Assembly (NCBI RefSeq): GCF_000003855.2
Contig: NW_003101675.1
Coordinates: forward strand, 114,195 to 178,194
Length of the DNA stretch: 64,000 nucleotides
Origin: Blastomyces gilchristii SLH14081
Taxonomy: Eukaryota > Ascomycota > Eurotiomycetes > Onygenales > Ajellomycetaceae
Direction: 5' to 3'
Shown one piece after another: positions 1 to 11,815 of the stretch (positions within the stretch are counted from its first letter, which is position 1; every line of letters starts with the position of its first letter). A model generated the notes under the pieces. It saw only the letters and a program-made list of their open reading frames with translations, was not told the DNA's origin and made no database searches. The translations under genes were made by a program, and so were the position numbers.

Positions 1-3000
1 CAGCTCATCAAGCAACTAAGCGCGACACCCACTATCCGGCCCAGAGTTCTCAATAGATCCGCCCGGAGCTTCTCGATCCCCAAGCTGCGCTTCGTGCGAA
101 TAAGGATGTCTTCTTCTTTCGTGTCGTACGTTGACTGACTTTTTGCCTCATACTCTCCCCTCAAGCTGTCCCGTTCTGCATACATGATGAGCATTTTGCT
201 AACTTCGTGTGTTTCTTTGTTTTGTCTCCAAAAAGGAACGGGAGATAGAAAAAGTGAATGTTTTTTATCTTCAAAAGGAGGCAGAGGTTTGTCGCTACCC
301 TTCCATTTCCATCCCAGTTTTAATCGCTGCGATGAACAATTTTCGAGATACGCTCCTTGAGAATATAGAAGAAACCCAGTTTCGGCTAGGTTCCTAAAAT
401 GAGCTTTAAAAAAGCTAATACAACGTCCATTATACAGTTCACGCTGCGCCTCAAGACGCTTCTCGATAAGAAGAGGCTAATACAGTCGAAAAAATGGGTT
501 ACTAATTCAAAGGCCCCAGCGAATTTCGTCACCCTGTTCGAAGGTTTTCAACAGTTTGACGGGGACTTGAACAAACTTCAGGTGAGTTGACTATGCTGTG
601 GCGTAGGTCGATACAGATCTCAATGGGAGAGTCAAGTTTCTAAACTTTTGCGACGACATAACAGCAATTCGTCGAGGTCAACGAAACCGCCGTCTCCAAA
701 ATTCTGAAAAAGGTTTGTCGCTATATCCCCTCATTGCGCTTGATCGAGATCCCCCCCGGATAGACCGGGGGAAAAAGGAACTTGGAATATAAAAAGAGGA
801 GGATTGCTGACACTTGTTCATATTTAGTGGGATAAAACATCAAAGGTCCGATTACCATCGCTAATATTAAGGGAGAACTGCAATGGGGGATAAGTCTAGC
901 TAACAATAGGATCCACCTAGTCACGTACAAAAGAACTTTATCTTCATCGCGCCGTTGAAGTACAGCCGTGCTTTAATCGAGAGGTTCTGCGAGATCTCTC
1001 TGACCGAGCGACGACCGCAAGGTTAGAGCTTGAGGCTTGGGCGGAAGGCGAAAATATTCAGTTCGATGCCTCACGCCTGGCTGATCGCATTGTTGCCGAA
1101 GAGGATGATTCCGACTTACAGATCTTACAAACCACCGCTGCAGGTAATTTTCAAACGTTGCGGGAATGGGTTGCGAAGTTGCAGTCGTCGCCGGATGGCG
1201 CGGATCGACTCACACGTATGTTCCTGGCTGCAATTAATGAGTATCCCGATGAGGTCCTTGCCCTTCTTCTTGGCACGGGTTTGGTGGACGTGAATGCGGA
1301 AGATGATATCAACGAGCGCAACTGTCTCCACGAGGCGGCGATATCAGGGCGCCTATTTGTTCTCATGGCCGGACTGGAGCGTGGGGTTGACGTTGCACGG
1401 TCAGATGTCTACGGGAGGATACCTCTTCACTATGCCTGTATGCATGGTAGAGTGGAGATGGTGAAACCCCTCCTCGATGCAGGCATTTGTACTATTGACG
1501 CGATGGATCACGATAATTTCACCCCACTAATCCACAGCATCATCCGGGATCAGCTTCCCTGTGTGGAACAGCTCCTTGCCCATAACGCTCGCATAAACCC
1601 GGCATCCGAGTCCGACCATATCCCGCTGAACCTGGCCTGCCAGCACGCATCGCTACCAATCATAAACCTTCTCTTGGAGAGGAACGCTGAGTTACTCCCT
1701 GACGCAGAGGGTTTATATCCACAGCATCTCGTCGCGAGGTCATGTCGAGCTCCAGAAGTGCTCCTTGTGCTAAAGAGCCATGGAGCTGATCTCGACCAAA
1801 AGGACAAACTCTACCAATGGACCCCGATTTTCCACGCGGCAAGTGAGGGGTGCGTTGGTTGTTTGAGAACTTTATTGGAGTGCGGTGTAAATCCCGATGT
1901 TTTGGATGAAAAGGGATTATCCGCTATGTACTATGCTGCATGGGAAGGTCACCTAGAGTGCATGATATTGCTCTGGTCAAGACGGGCAGGTTCAAAACCA
2001 CCACGGACACCGCTGGATATACTCAATGGCCCTAGATTTCGAGATTCGGGGTCGATGACTTCCCCTCTCCTCGCTGAAAAATCAGGAGGACTTAAAGCAG
2101 GCGACGGTGGTGACGGCATTCCTCTTCTATCTCTACCACCCCCGATTATTCCATTACGAAGATACGGCCATAATTTCCTTGACACAAAAACATTCATTCA
2201 AATATACTTTGAACAAACGCTGTCCTCAGAACCAATTGTGTTTTACCAGGCCGGCCGTTATGCTGCTGCACGATTGACGATTTCCTCCAAAACCTCAGAT
2301 CTTATACCCCGAAACGTGATGTTACCCATTCAGGATGACGCTCGACTTGTATCATTCCAGATCGACCGTCTGGACACCTTTGCTCTAGAGTTTGAAATTT
2401 TCCCTACTTTTGGATCCAAGGTCATCGCCAAAACTGTTGCTTTACCGGATGTATTTATAGGTGGCAGGTTATCAGAGGGGATATGTACCTTACCTCTTTT
2501 CGATCCCAGGTTACGAGCAATCGGTGAGATACGCTTCAAGTTCCAAGCTATCAAGCCCTACCACGGTGATCCGCTGGAGATTACACATTTTGCTACTTAC
2601 TGGAAGGCGACAAGCACCCTTGATTCGGATCACAATGGACTGGTGACTGGCTCGAGTTTATCAGGCGACTACGTCCAGGTTTTTGTCCAGTTGACCAAGG
2701 ACGGCGTTCCCGTCCTCTACCCAGAGTTCACCGTTAACCATCATGGGATCGACATCCCCATCTGCCGCCTATCCTTCGAACAATTCCGCGCTATCCACGC
2801 CGAATATCTGGCCCAAACCAGATCCGAGGACGCCGCCTTGCTTAAATCCCTAGAAGATATGACGGTGGATGACATGGCGCAAGCGCATAGATTATTAGCA
2901 ACGTCCTTCCTCTCCCTAAAGGAGGTCCTCGAACACCTCCCCACAAACATCCACGTAGATCTATGCATCCTATACCCCTCACCAGCCGAAGAGGCGAAAC

Positions 3001-3844
3001 TTGGCCTTGGCCCACTGGCGGATATCAACACCGTCGCCGATGCGATTCTCACAGATGTCTTTACCCATGCCAGAGTGTCGAAGGAAACGAACCCGGATTT
3101 TATGCGCTCGGTCGTATTCACCTCGTATAATCCTAATATTTGCATTGCGCTGAATTGGAAACAACCAAACTGTAAGTTGTCCACCATCAGTTTGCCACTG
3201 ACATGTGAAGAATTCAAAAATTAACCCCATGTCTCTAGACCCTGTTCTCCTTTGCAACGACCTAGGCCAGATCCGCGACCTGACACAGGATGTCAGCTCG
3301 CTACCCGTTATCCGGAGTAGTGGGCGCTCGTCAATGTCCATTAAGGAATCCGCGCGGATAGCCCAGAGCAATAACTTCATGGGCTTGATGTGTCGTTCGA
3401 GTTTGCTAGTAACGTCCCCACGTTCCCGAGCTTTCTTTCTTTCACCTTTTAATTTATTTTTTTTGTACTCTATCATATGTTATTTTTCTATACTCTTTCT
3501 TTTTACCTTATTGGTCTTTGGCACACTTTTCCTATTATTCTAACCGTTTCACGTAGAACGTCATGCCGTCCCTCGTCGAGTCGATCAAGGAACTCGGCCT
3601 CGTCCTTGTCGCCGATACATCTGACGAGATCTTGGACAAGACCCGTTTCGGTCTCGGTAGCGGTAAACTAGCCAGTCATGATCGTAATCATGAACAACAA
3701 GGTCGTGCTGGTGCTGGCGTTGGCATTGGGGTTGGAGTTGGAGTTGGAGTGTCCGCGGAATGGGCGTATAAAATGCCCGAGGGCGTGAATGGGGTTGTGA
3801 GAGGTAATGGTGTTTTGCGATTTAATGATACGATTGATATGTGA
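1..3844 (+). CDS. PHO81: PHO81/NUC-2-like SPX-ankyrin-GDPD regulator, 5' partial, broken first exon
   Basis: Family role: the phosphate-sensing inhibitor of the Pho85-Pho80 type cyclin-dependent kinase (Pho81 in yeast, NUC-2 in Neurospora). The start lies left of the window. Exons inferred from GT..AG sites: 1-125, 236-286, 438-581, 665-712, 828-845, 921-3171, 3239-3408, 3557-3844. The SPX domain is recognised from the KKLIKQLSATP-like opening (QLIKQLSATPTI), EREIEKVNVFYLQKEAE and RLKTLLDKKRLIQ. Ankyrin repeats lie at about 1300-1990, and a GDPD-like C-terminal region covers 2640-3840 (VFVQLTKDGVPVLYPEF). The tail has a short Gly-Val repeat (3718-3750). Oddity: exon 1 switches frame near base 37 (one base missing in a C run) and then meets TAG at 54-56, after which SPX-like sequence resumes in frame to the donor at 126. 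All later exons are open, so this is either a recent lesion or a sequence error. Family assignment is firm. Confidence 0.88.
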
Positions 3845-4643
3845 CGTGACGTGATGTGATGTGGATTTAACTTGGATCGGATATCCCCTGACCGTCTCAG
3901 CCCTCCCTTTTTTTATTTTATATAGAGGGTATATATATATATATATACCACTCCCAATATTTGGTCTTTATCCGAACTTAACTATTTACTCATGGGTAGA
4001 ATGTGGAGTAATAAATTCATCGACTGTTTATTCTCGCCTTCCTTCCTACGTCCTTCATTGCGCTCTCATCCACCTAGTCAGTCATCCATTGCTACAAGCC
4101 CACATATTTATGCATGTTTGAGATATGAGTGTACATATCTATACTCCCATGATTTGTAAAATTTTAAACACAGATTCGGACTCCTCTGCCCATCGTAGAA
4201 TAAAATAATGTGATCTATGTAGTAGTCGTAGTAGTATACAAGAGGAGTTTATATGTTAAGACCCAAGCGGGGTGTCTAGATGTGTGTGACAAGATTTGTG
4301 ATGATGAGAGATTATATCAATCGAAAAAAAGGGGAACCGGAACCGGGCCTCGGAAACATAGAGATGTTGGAATCGGGGGGTGTCAAAGGGTGAGTGCCGT
4401 ACGTGGGCTTATAGTATACAAAACGAGTAGGTAGATTTGTTTCCACGGACATGAGATGGTGATTTGCGGCGGCGTATGTCTGGGGTGGATGGGGTGATGG
4501 GCTGATTGTATGTGTCTGGGTATGTGTCTAAGAATGCTCCGCAGGGGGTGAAAATTAAGGAACGCTCTCTTTTGCGCGCAAGGAGAGGAGAAAGCGGGAG
4601 TGGGGGGTTTCCTAAAAGTCCTTCCGTTTGCATCATATAAATT
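3845..4643. other. intergenic, PHO81 3' side
   Basis: No gene seen. Just after the PHO81 stop comes a tandem GTGACGTGACGTGATGTGATG run (3840-3860), and a (TA)n microsatellite lies at about 3931-3948. Short open frames here lack codon support. The region separates PHO81 from a convergent gene and probably holds both 3' UTRs. Confidence 0.6.
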
Positions 4644-5586
4644 TCAGGTACTTTTAGGCTTCTTCTTCCCGATATCCCAACCCCATCGTCGTAGCACCTT
4701 GACAACTTTGGGCGTCACCGCTGCCGTCAGTGGGACTCGGATGAAAATGAAACTCTTGTGGATGGCATAAGCTAGGGCGAGTTGCGTCCATAAACCTGAC
4801 AAAAAAAAGATGGCTTCGTTAGTTGGGACAAACTTTTCAGAAAAGCAGTTCATGGTCGTCTCCTCCCCGCCCCAACACGACAATTAGAGATATCTATATA
4901 AAAGGGAGACGATGATATGACGTACTAGCCTCAGGTCCCGTATTCCGCGCGTCAGCCTCCAAAACCCCATGATCATACGATTCGGCATCCTCAGCTCCGC
5001 TGCTGATGTCAGCACCCGCAATCGCGACATCGCCTCCTGCACTTCCTACTTTATCATCCGCGGGAACCCCGGCTATTTCCTGTTTCCCCATGGACGGCAG
5101 AACTGAGCCAAAAATACTCTTAAACCCTTCCACAAGCACATGTTCGTAGTGTCCAATCCGTTCGACACCTAGTAGCCGCACGGCGATGAAGCAAAATGGG
5201 AAATCAAGGGCAGAAAGGGTCAGGTAGACGCCTAGCGCGGCCCAGCCGTATTCCCGGGAGAGCTTCTTCATGCGCTGGGAGAAGCTGAGTGTCGGCGAGG
5301 AGGAAGAGGAAGAGGAAGAAGAGGATGAGTTGCTGGAATTCGACCGGCGCGGGGAGCGGGATTGGATTCTTGATCTTATGACATTGTTGAGGATGTTGCT
5401 GGCATTTAATCGAGGTCGTAGAGGGGTCGCAGATTTGTGGAAGGGTCGGACATGCGGCGGTTTCGCAATCGGTAAAGACAGAGATTGTTTGCCGGCTGTT
5501 CGTGGAGTGAGAGATTGGAATGTTGAGAAGGGGGTTGGGAGTCGTTTCAAGCTGCCTTGAAGGAACAGGTGGGAGGGTGGAGGCAT
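4644..5586 (-). CDS. DUF1279/FAM210-family mitochondrial membrane protein
   Basis: 270 aa from two exons: 5586-4926 and 4795-4644. The intron 4925-4796 has a GTACGT donor, and the split Ser codon joins GPEA to SLWTQLALAYAIHKS. The N terminus is Arg/Ser/Pro-rich with few acids, like a mitochondrial presequence, and a Ser run follows at about residues 85-97. The DUF1279 core begins at MKKLSREYGWAALGVYLTLS, includes a membrane segment (ALDFPFCFIAVRLLGV), and continues across the splice to IRVPLTAAVTPKVVKVLRRW. An acidic Gly/Ala insert sits between the two core parts. FAM210-type proteins act in mitochondrial membranes; the exact role here is unknown. Divergent from the uL3m gene. Family call is good; function is inferred. 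Confidence 0.85.
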
Positions 5587-6207
5587 GGTTCGGTGTGTAG
5601 TAGTAGGGAGGCCTCTGTATATATGAGGGGTTCAAAAATCTCCCGCGAATAGCCAAAACCTAAGCCCTGGCTGTGTTTGGTAGACTTAGGTATTTTCTTT
5701 TTGTTTTGATGATGTCAATCGCCAACAATATTCAAGGAATAAAAAAAAAGTGAGGCAGAGGATTTGGGTAAATAATAAATACCTACTAGTTCGTGAAAAG
5801 AGATTGGATTTTGCAACCCGACTGCTCCATCCACAACAGGTATTTCTGCGAAGAACAAGTCGGGAGAGAGCAGACTGCTATGACAACTGCTATGACACTC
5901 CCAAGAATACTCCGAGCATCCGCATCAATCAAGTCTGTGTCGCCGTGTTATTTTATGCTTCGAATTTCCGCTTTCGACGCAAATGCTTCCGGATATATTT
6001 CACGTGATGACGAGCCAGAGGTTGTCGAATAGCGATAGCACTAGTCTATATCAGGCATAGCGCCCGGTCTCCAAATTCCTCGCGGCTTCAAATCGTCTCG
6101 AAAAGCTTCATACTTGCGTTTGGTGTTGGGGATAAATGCTTCGAGTTCACTTTCAACCCGTGTCTTCCTCTCCTGGCTTCGACTGTCTGTCTTAACAGCC
6201 TTTAGCC
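5587..6207. other. divergent intergenic region
   Basis: Shared upstream region of the DUF1279 gene (leftward) and the mitochondrial uL3 gene (rightward). It carries an A-rich tract at 5740-5749. I see no further gene; the short open frames are not supported. Confidence 0.55.
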
Positions 6208-7175
6208 ATGCCCCCGTGGCTACCAGGGAAGCATGCGCTGCTGTCCCTCTCCACCTCAATCCCCCGTCTCGCCATCGAAAATGTTCTGACCAAGAGGGCA
6301 TTTGGCATCAAGTCCATGTACCCGCCAAAAGCAGACCGTTTCAATGTTGGTCCCAATCTCCCCGTCCTTACATCTCGTCCGTCGGTAGCCCATCAGCGCA
6401 AAGCCGCCACCACCCCTCTACGAACCGGCGCCCTGGCCATCAAAAAGGGAATGACCGCAATCTTCGATCTAGAGACCGGCAAACGAATCCCCTGTACTGT
6501 CCTCCAACTTGACCGGGTACAAGTCGTCGCCCATAAAACCCTCAAGAAAAATGGCTACTACGCTGTCCAGGTTGGTTGCGGTTGGAAACATGAGCGCGCC
6601 GTCACACGACCCATGTTGGGCCATTTCGCAGCCAACGGCGTTGCGCCCAAGCGGCATATCCATGAGTTCCGGGTCAAGGACGAAAACGGCCTATTGCCCA
6701 TCGGAGAGACGATCAATGCGGATTGGTTCCAGGAAGGCCAATACGTCGACGCACGATCAAATAGTCGAGGAATGGGATTTGCAGGCGTCATGAAGAGACA
6801 TGGTTTCCACGGTCAAGATCGGAGCCACGGTGTGAGTTTGACCCATCGTTCGATGGGTTCATCGGGTCCCGGTCAGGGTGGCGGTTCTCGTGTGTACCCA
6901 GGAAAGAAGATGGCGGGTAACATGGGTAATGAGCGAGTGACGCAGCAAAATCTGAAGGTACTGAAGGTTGATGCCGAGAAGGGCATTGTGGTTGTTAATG
7001 GTTAGTTGCGTTTACCTTAGCCATTCTCTCCTGGTCAGTAACTAACAATGATGGCTATATAGGAAGTGTAAGCGGTCCGAAAGGCTGCATCGTGAAATTG
7101 CAGGATGCAATCAAAAAGCCGTGGCCAGAAATTGCGCTGAAGCAAAGCGCCGGAGGAACTAAACAAGAGAGTTGA
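6208..7175 (+). CDS. MRPL9: mitochondrial large-subunit ribosomal protein uL3m (MRPL9)
   Basis: 301 aa, exons 6208-7000 and 7063-7175. The intron 7001-7062 contains a CTAAC branch-like site and splits a Gly codon (VVVN-G-SVSGPKG). The uL3 fold is clear: GALAIKKGMTAIFDLETGKR, the central KRHGFHGQDRSHGVSLTHRS with GSSGPGQGGGSRVYPGKKM, and MGNERVTQQNLKVLKVD. The Arg/Ala-rich N terminus (residues 1-60) fits mitochondrial import. It binds 23S-type rRNA near the peptidyl transferase centre (family knowledge). Convergent with COA1 337 bases downstream. The first ATG in frame was chosen as start. Confidence 0.95.
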
Positions 7176-7512
7176 GATATATAAAGCATGTTTAAATGTT
7201 CTTCCCTTCATGTATTATTGTATAAAATTTATCAAGATATTTTGTTTAAGGCGTACGAATAGATCAAATTAGGTTCACTTTATTTTTTTATCCTTTTTTT
7301 AAAGAAATGTCGATGGTTCTTCCCTTTTGAGATCTGACCATTTGGTTATTTTCGCTACTAGTTGAGTTGTTTCCAAAAATCCCAATGCTATATAGTACAG
7401 TACACTCATTAAATGCACACCCCCGATATGTATAAAACTCCTGAACGCCACGCGATGAAGCAAAGGGTACTGTAGGCACCGTTTCTCACCGGTTAATGCA
7501 CATTGTCCTTTT
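7176..7512. other. intergenic between convergent uL3m and COA1
   Basis: AT-rich 3' flanks of two convergent genes. No open frame of interest seen. Confidence 0.55.
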
Positions 7513-8238
7513 TCATATCGACGTCTTCAAGTCAGTCGTAGTGTCGCCAGACATCACATTTTGGAAAGGGTCTCCTTGCGATGCATCCAATAGCTGCACT
7601 ACCGTGCCATCCTCCAGTGTAAGAGTCCAGTTTTCGGTTCGGAACTAGGGCGTTCAAGTATTAGCATTCAATTCCTTTTAGAAAATATGGACGGAAATAA
7701 AGGGATAAATCCAATAAGGAGGATGTAATAGAACTCCACTTACATATCCATTTCTTCCATCCCTAATACTCCGGAACCTCATCTTCGCCTTGCTCTTCGT
7801 TCCCTTGACCCAAAACGAAATATCAATCCGCCCATGCAACTGATTCATCTCCCCGCTAATCCACGGAATTTTCTGCGCAAAGTATATCTCGTCACCTAGA
7901 AGTTCCCTTCCCTTGGGCGATACCCGCAACGCATACAGGGTGCTATTCACCACGCTTGACGAGGATTTCTGGTAATTGAACATGCCTAGCATGGAAGCGC
8001 CAACGACGACGAAGAAAATTGGCAAGGTACGGAGCCACCTTCGGCCCGACTTTATTGAAGGAAGCTCGCGGTCTGCTCGCCGGCTTAGGAGGGGTCCTGA
8101 ATGCGGCCCTGGTGCGGAGATGAGTGAGCGGCGGAGGAGGGGACGGGCGGAAGCGGGATGAAATAGGGTGTTTGATCTGCGGCCTAAGGGACGAACAGCT
8201 CGAAGAAAGCTCATGGCTGGTATTGATTTCATCGCCAT
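7513..8238 (-). CDS. COA1: cytochrome c oxidase assembly protein COA1
   Basis: 208 aa, exons 8238-7744 and 7644-7513, intron 7743-7645 (GTAAGT donor). A basic presequence (residues 1-65) is followed by one membrane segment (TLPIFFVVVGASMLGMFNY) and the intermembrane-space domain STLYALRVSPKGRELLGDEI...PWISGEMNQLHGRIDISFWV. Exon 2 encodes FRTENWTLTLEDGTVVQLLD. Coa1 helps early assembly of Cox1 into complex IV at the inner mitochondrial membrane (family knowledge). The second in-frame Met (MSF...) could also start the protein. Domain order and length match the family. Confidence 0.9.
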
Positions 8239-8432
8239 TCTTTAAGGGCTGACTTCTGCGGCCTTTTAAATTTCGATATTATGTAGGATCAGAAGTCCCG
8301 GTAGTTCTCTTTCCCAGCTCCGGTGTTTAAGGGTGTAGTTACGGAGTATAATAGTACTGTGGATTGTGAGCAAACCATACGGGAAGAACGTAGGGTTAAT
8401 TTACGGTGATTACACCGTGGATCCCACCATTC

Positions 8433-8575
8433 CACCCGTGTCACGTGTCGCCGATTGTAACACATGTTCCATCATTATATTCAGTGACACATTGCTGAAT
8501 ATTAAATGTCAAGATGGTGTTGAAACAGCACAGGACTTCTTGACACCATCAGGGGACAGCTCAGTCATCATGTAA
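8433..8575. repeat. left edge of hypermutated block with candidate terminal repeat
   Basis: Here normal DNA changes to AT-rich DNA. The segment CCATCATTATATT followed by CAGTGACA (about 8469-8488) recurs in the same order at the right edge (15799-15832, with 13 extra bases between the two parts). A perfect 8-bp inverted repeat, GATGGTGT at 8513-8520 and ACACCATC at 8543-8550, could form a hairpin. CCGTGTCACGTGTCGCCGA (8434-8452) also resembles the reverse complement of the right edge (CCGTGCCAGTCACCGACA). None is long enough to name an element class. Confidence 0.35.
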
Positions 8576-11399
8576 TCAGTGAATGCCATTATCAAGATAC
8601 TACTGAGATACTGTGAGCCATGATATACTATTCTGTCAGTAAAATCAATGCTTGTATACTATTCAGCTAGACTAGTTAACTACTTTATATAAATTAAATT
8701 ACTATCTAAAGAAATGAGATATCTTAAGTGTAATATAAATATCTTGTTATCTGAGATTTATATATTAAATAATCATTATTTTCATCAGTATTCAGTATTG
8801 AAATGTTATATAATACTGTCTTTTAAACTACTGAAAGCCTGATAATAGTGTAACTGTCAGAATTCTCTTATAAAATTAATAGATTCAGTAGACAATTCTG
8901 TCTAATATGATGTAGAGAAGTAAGTATAAAGAAAATCTACTTAATCTTTCTTATTTTATAAATAAAGATAGTTATAATCTGATCAAGATCAGCTCTCTGA
9001 TATTAAAGAATATTTCTCTTTATAAGAGAGATTCAGTGAACATACTCTCTAGTTTATATATTAATAAGTTAATAACTGATTGATTAATTAGTTAAAGAGA
9101 TATACTAAACTGAGAATATTAACTTATTATAGAAAAGAATCAGATGATAATCTAGTTTCAAAACTAAGAACTTATTTTAATTAATGTTATAGAATTCTCA
9201 CAGATTATTAAGAAATAAATAAAGTAATTCAAGCTTGAAGAGATTTATAAATTATATATTAACTTTCTCTGATATTTTATTTAATAATAGATGATTAAAA
9301 ATCTTCAGAGTAATATAATCTTTTATTAGTATTAATTTAACAGAGTAGTTTAATAAATTATTATTCTTATCTTCAGTTTCTTTATTCATTCTTAATAAAT
9401 TATTAAAAAGTGCTGAATAATATACATATAAATACTGAATCTTCTGTGTTAGATATATATTAAAGCTGTCAAAGAAATCTTCTAATACTAGTTATAAGAT
9501 TCACTGAAAACTCTTCTGTAAGAGTAATATCTTTTTTATATTTTAATAATTTATTCACTGTATTAGATTCTTATAGTCTTGATACTTATTCTCTTCTATC
9601 AGAATATTATAATTGTTAGATACAGTATATTCTTTAATCAGCTTAATATAGTATAAACTAATATATATATTCAGCTGACTTTTTATATATTATATAAGCT
9701 TTGCTTTTTTAATATAATCACTGCTGCTGATATATGTAGCAACTGTGCTTATAGTTAAAGTAAAGAATGATTGATAACTAACAACTGAATCAGCTTGAGA
9801 TGATTTAAATATCACTGCTACTCTCATTACAGCTTTAATAAGAAACTATAACTATTGATAGACTGTAAGTATGATTTAATAGATCACTTCAGAATTATTT
9901 TCTCTCAGAGATTGAGATATTAATAGACTATTACTTCTTATAATAACTGTATATATCTGAATAATAAGATTAATAGATGATTGATTTTGACTTTGTGCTG
10001 AAAATGCTGTAGAATTAATCTGCTTAATTATCAGACTGAGTCATTTCTCTCTGAGCTTATATTATAAGATAAGAGATATAATAATTAAAGCTCAAGCATG
10101 TTTTTGAAGCTGATACTTCTTGAGATGAGTGATTAATAACTGTAAATAATTTTAACTGTGAGAAAAGAAGAATATCTATAATATTTAAAAGTATTCTTAC
10201 TGATTATACAGTGATAGAACAGAACAGATTAGTAATAAATATAAAATCTCTGATATTTCAGTAAACTCACTATAATATGAATCTGAAGAGAAAAATGAGA
10301 TTAAATTCAAACTTAAGTATATTTAAAAAAGAGATACTGTCTGTGCTGTTATACTCTGCTCTTGATATATTTAATCTCTATATATGAGATTCAGCAGATT
10401 ATCTAGTTTAGCCTGAAGATACTGTATATAATAATAAAATCAGCTGTTATTGTATAAATTATAGTTCAAATTCAGCTGATTCTTATCATTAATAAAACAG
10501 CTTTAATAAGATCTTCTCATAGTTGATTTTTTAATCTCTGTATTATTATTTTACTGTAACATATCTTTAAGAAATGTTATATAAGATATAATCACTCTTA
10601 TCTTTTCTTCACTGATATTCATTATAATTCTCTCATAATTTAATATAGATAAGTTATATAATAATACAGTGATAGTGTCAGAGAAATTAATATTATAAGA
10701 ATCAAAGATTAGAATAAAAATATTATTTCACTTTGAGTACTTAACAGCACTCAGTGCAGAAATTATATAAAAACTTATCAAGCTTCAGTACATATTTTAA
10801 TATAAATCAAATTCATCAATGAACAATTGATATAATAGAGAAATAACTTATATATCAGAGTAAAATATACTTTTCAAAATATCTTATTTATATACAGCAA
10901 TTTTCAACTCAGTCTGAATTAGTGAAGATTTATAATATGATTATATCTTAACAGCTTCAGTCTTGATTCTTATAACTCAGTGAAGAAAATACTGATCTTT
11001 ACTCTTATATTTTATCAGTAGATTGAAATCTGATTCAAATATTATATTCATATGAATATCAAGTTAATTCAGAATCTGAGTAATTAAGATATATTTTATC
11101 TCATCTTTCATTGTAATTAATTTAAATGAGATAAATGATAGATTTAAGAATAATAATCTTTATACTATCTGAGAAGTATAATAAATGACTTCTTGAACTT
11201 TCAGAACTATTATATAAGATCTTATTCTCATATTTAAATGTCAGTGATTATATCTGATAAAACACACTCTCTTAATATGAGATATATCATTCAATCTTAA
11301 TTTACAGTAGCATTCAAGATTCTCACACTGATATCAAATAAAATCAGAAGAAAAAAGAGGTTTATTTATTAATAAATATTATACAAAGTTATTAGAATA

Positions 11400-11815
11400 A
11401 TATTTAACAGAGCTCTCTTAACTGTGAGATTATTATAACTCAGTAAGATTGTTGATAAGTTCTATCATTTCTATATACATCTATCATCAGAAATTTGAGA
11501 ATTTGAGAAGAGTAGATATTAATAGAATTGAATTTTAAAAGTAGAGTAATCTTATGAAGAATATAGTAAGATTTTTCTAAGCAGAACTCAGAGTTAGTAT
11601 TTATATTAATAATACTATTGAAATTGATATTTTCTTAACTGATAAAATTGAAAATTATGCTCTGTATTGCTTTTTCAGAGTTGATAGGCCTTTGAGAAGT
11701 AGACTTATCAGTGATATATTCTTCAATAAATGCAGGATTTACAGTAGTAATTGATAGTTTTTTCAGAAAATATCTAACTCTTTAGCTCAGAGTCTCATTA
11801 TCAAAATAAATAAAT
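11400..11815 (-). pseudogene. degenerate ORF, leftward, inside AT-rich block
   Basis: About 130 codons in one frame with only three internal stops (two TAA, one TGA). Readable text includes ITTVNPAFIEEYITDKSTSQ and FLMIDVYRNDRTYQQSY. A second leftward stretch in another frame lies just upstream (about 12040-11830, acidic, Thr/Asp-rich: KDITMKDTTIEDITTISHST). Together they suggest a leftward gene beginning near 12.1 kb. No family recognised. Confidence 0.35.

Noticed and set aside
30..56. An intron to explain the PHO81 exon 1 break
   Set aside because: No GT donor lies between the conserved text and the stop, and the distance is far too short.
5270..5560. Plus-strand Glu-rich open frame
   Set aside because: Antisense of the Ser-rich linker of the DUF1279 gene.
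8366..8575. 69-codon open frame at the edge of the AT block
   Set aside because: No homology or coding signature; it overlaps the candidate terminal repeat.
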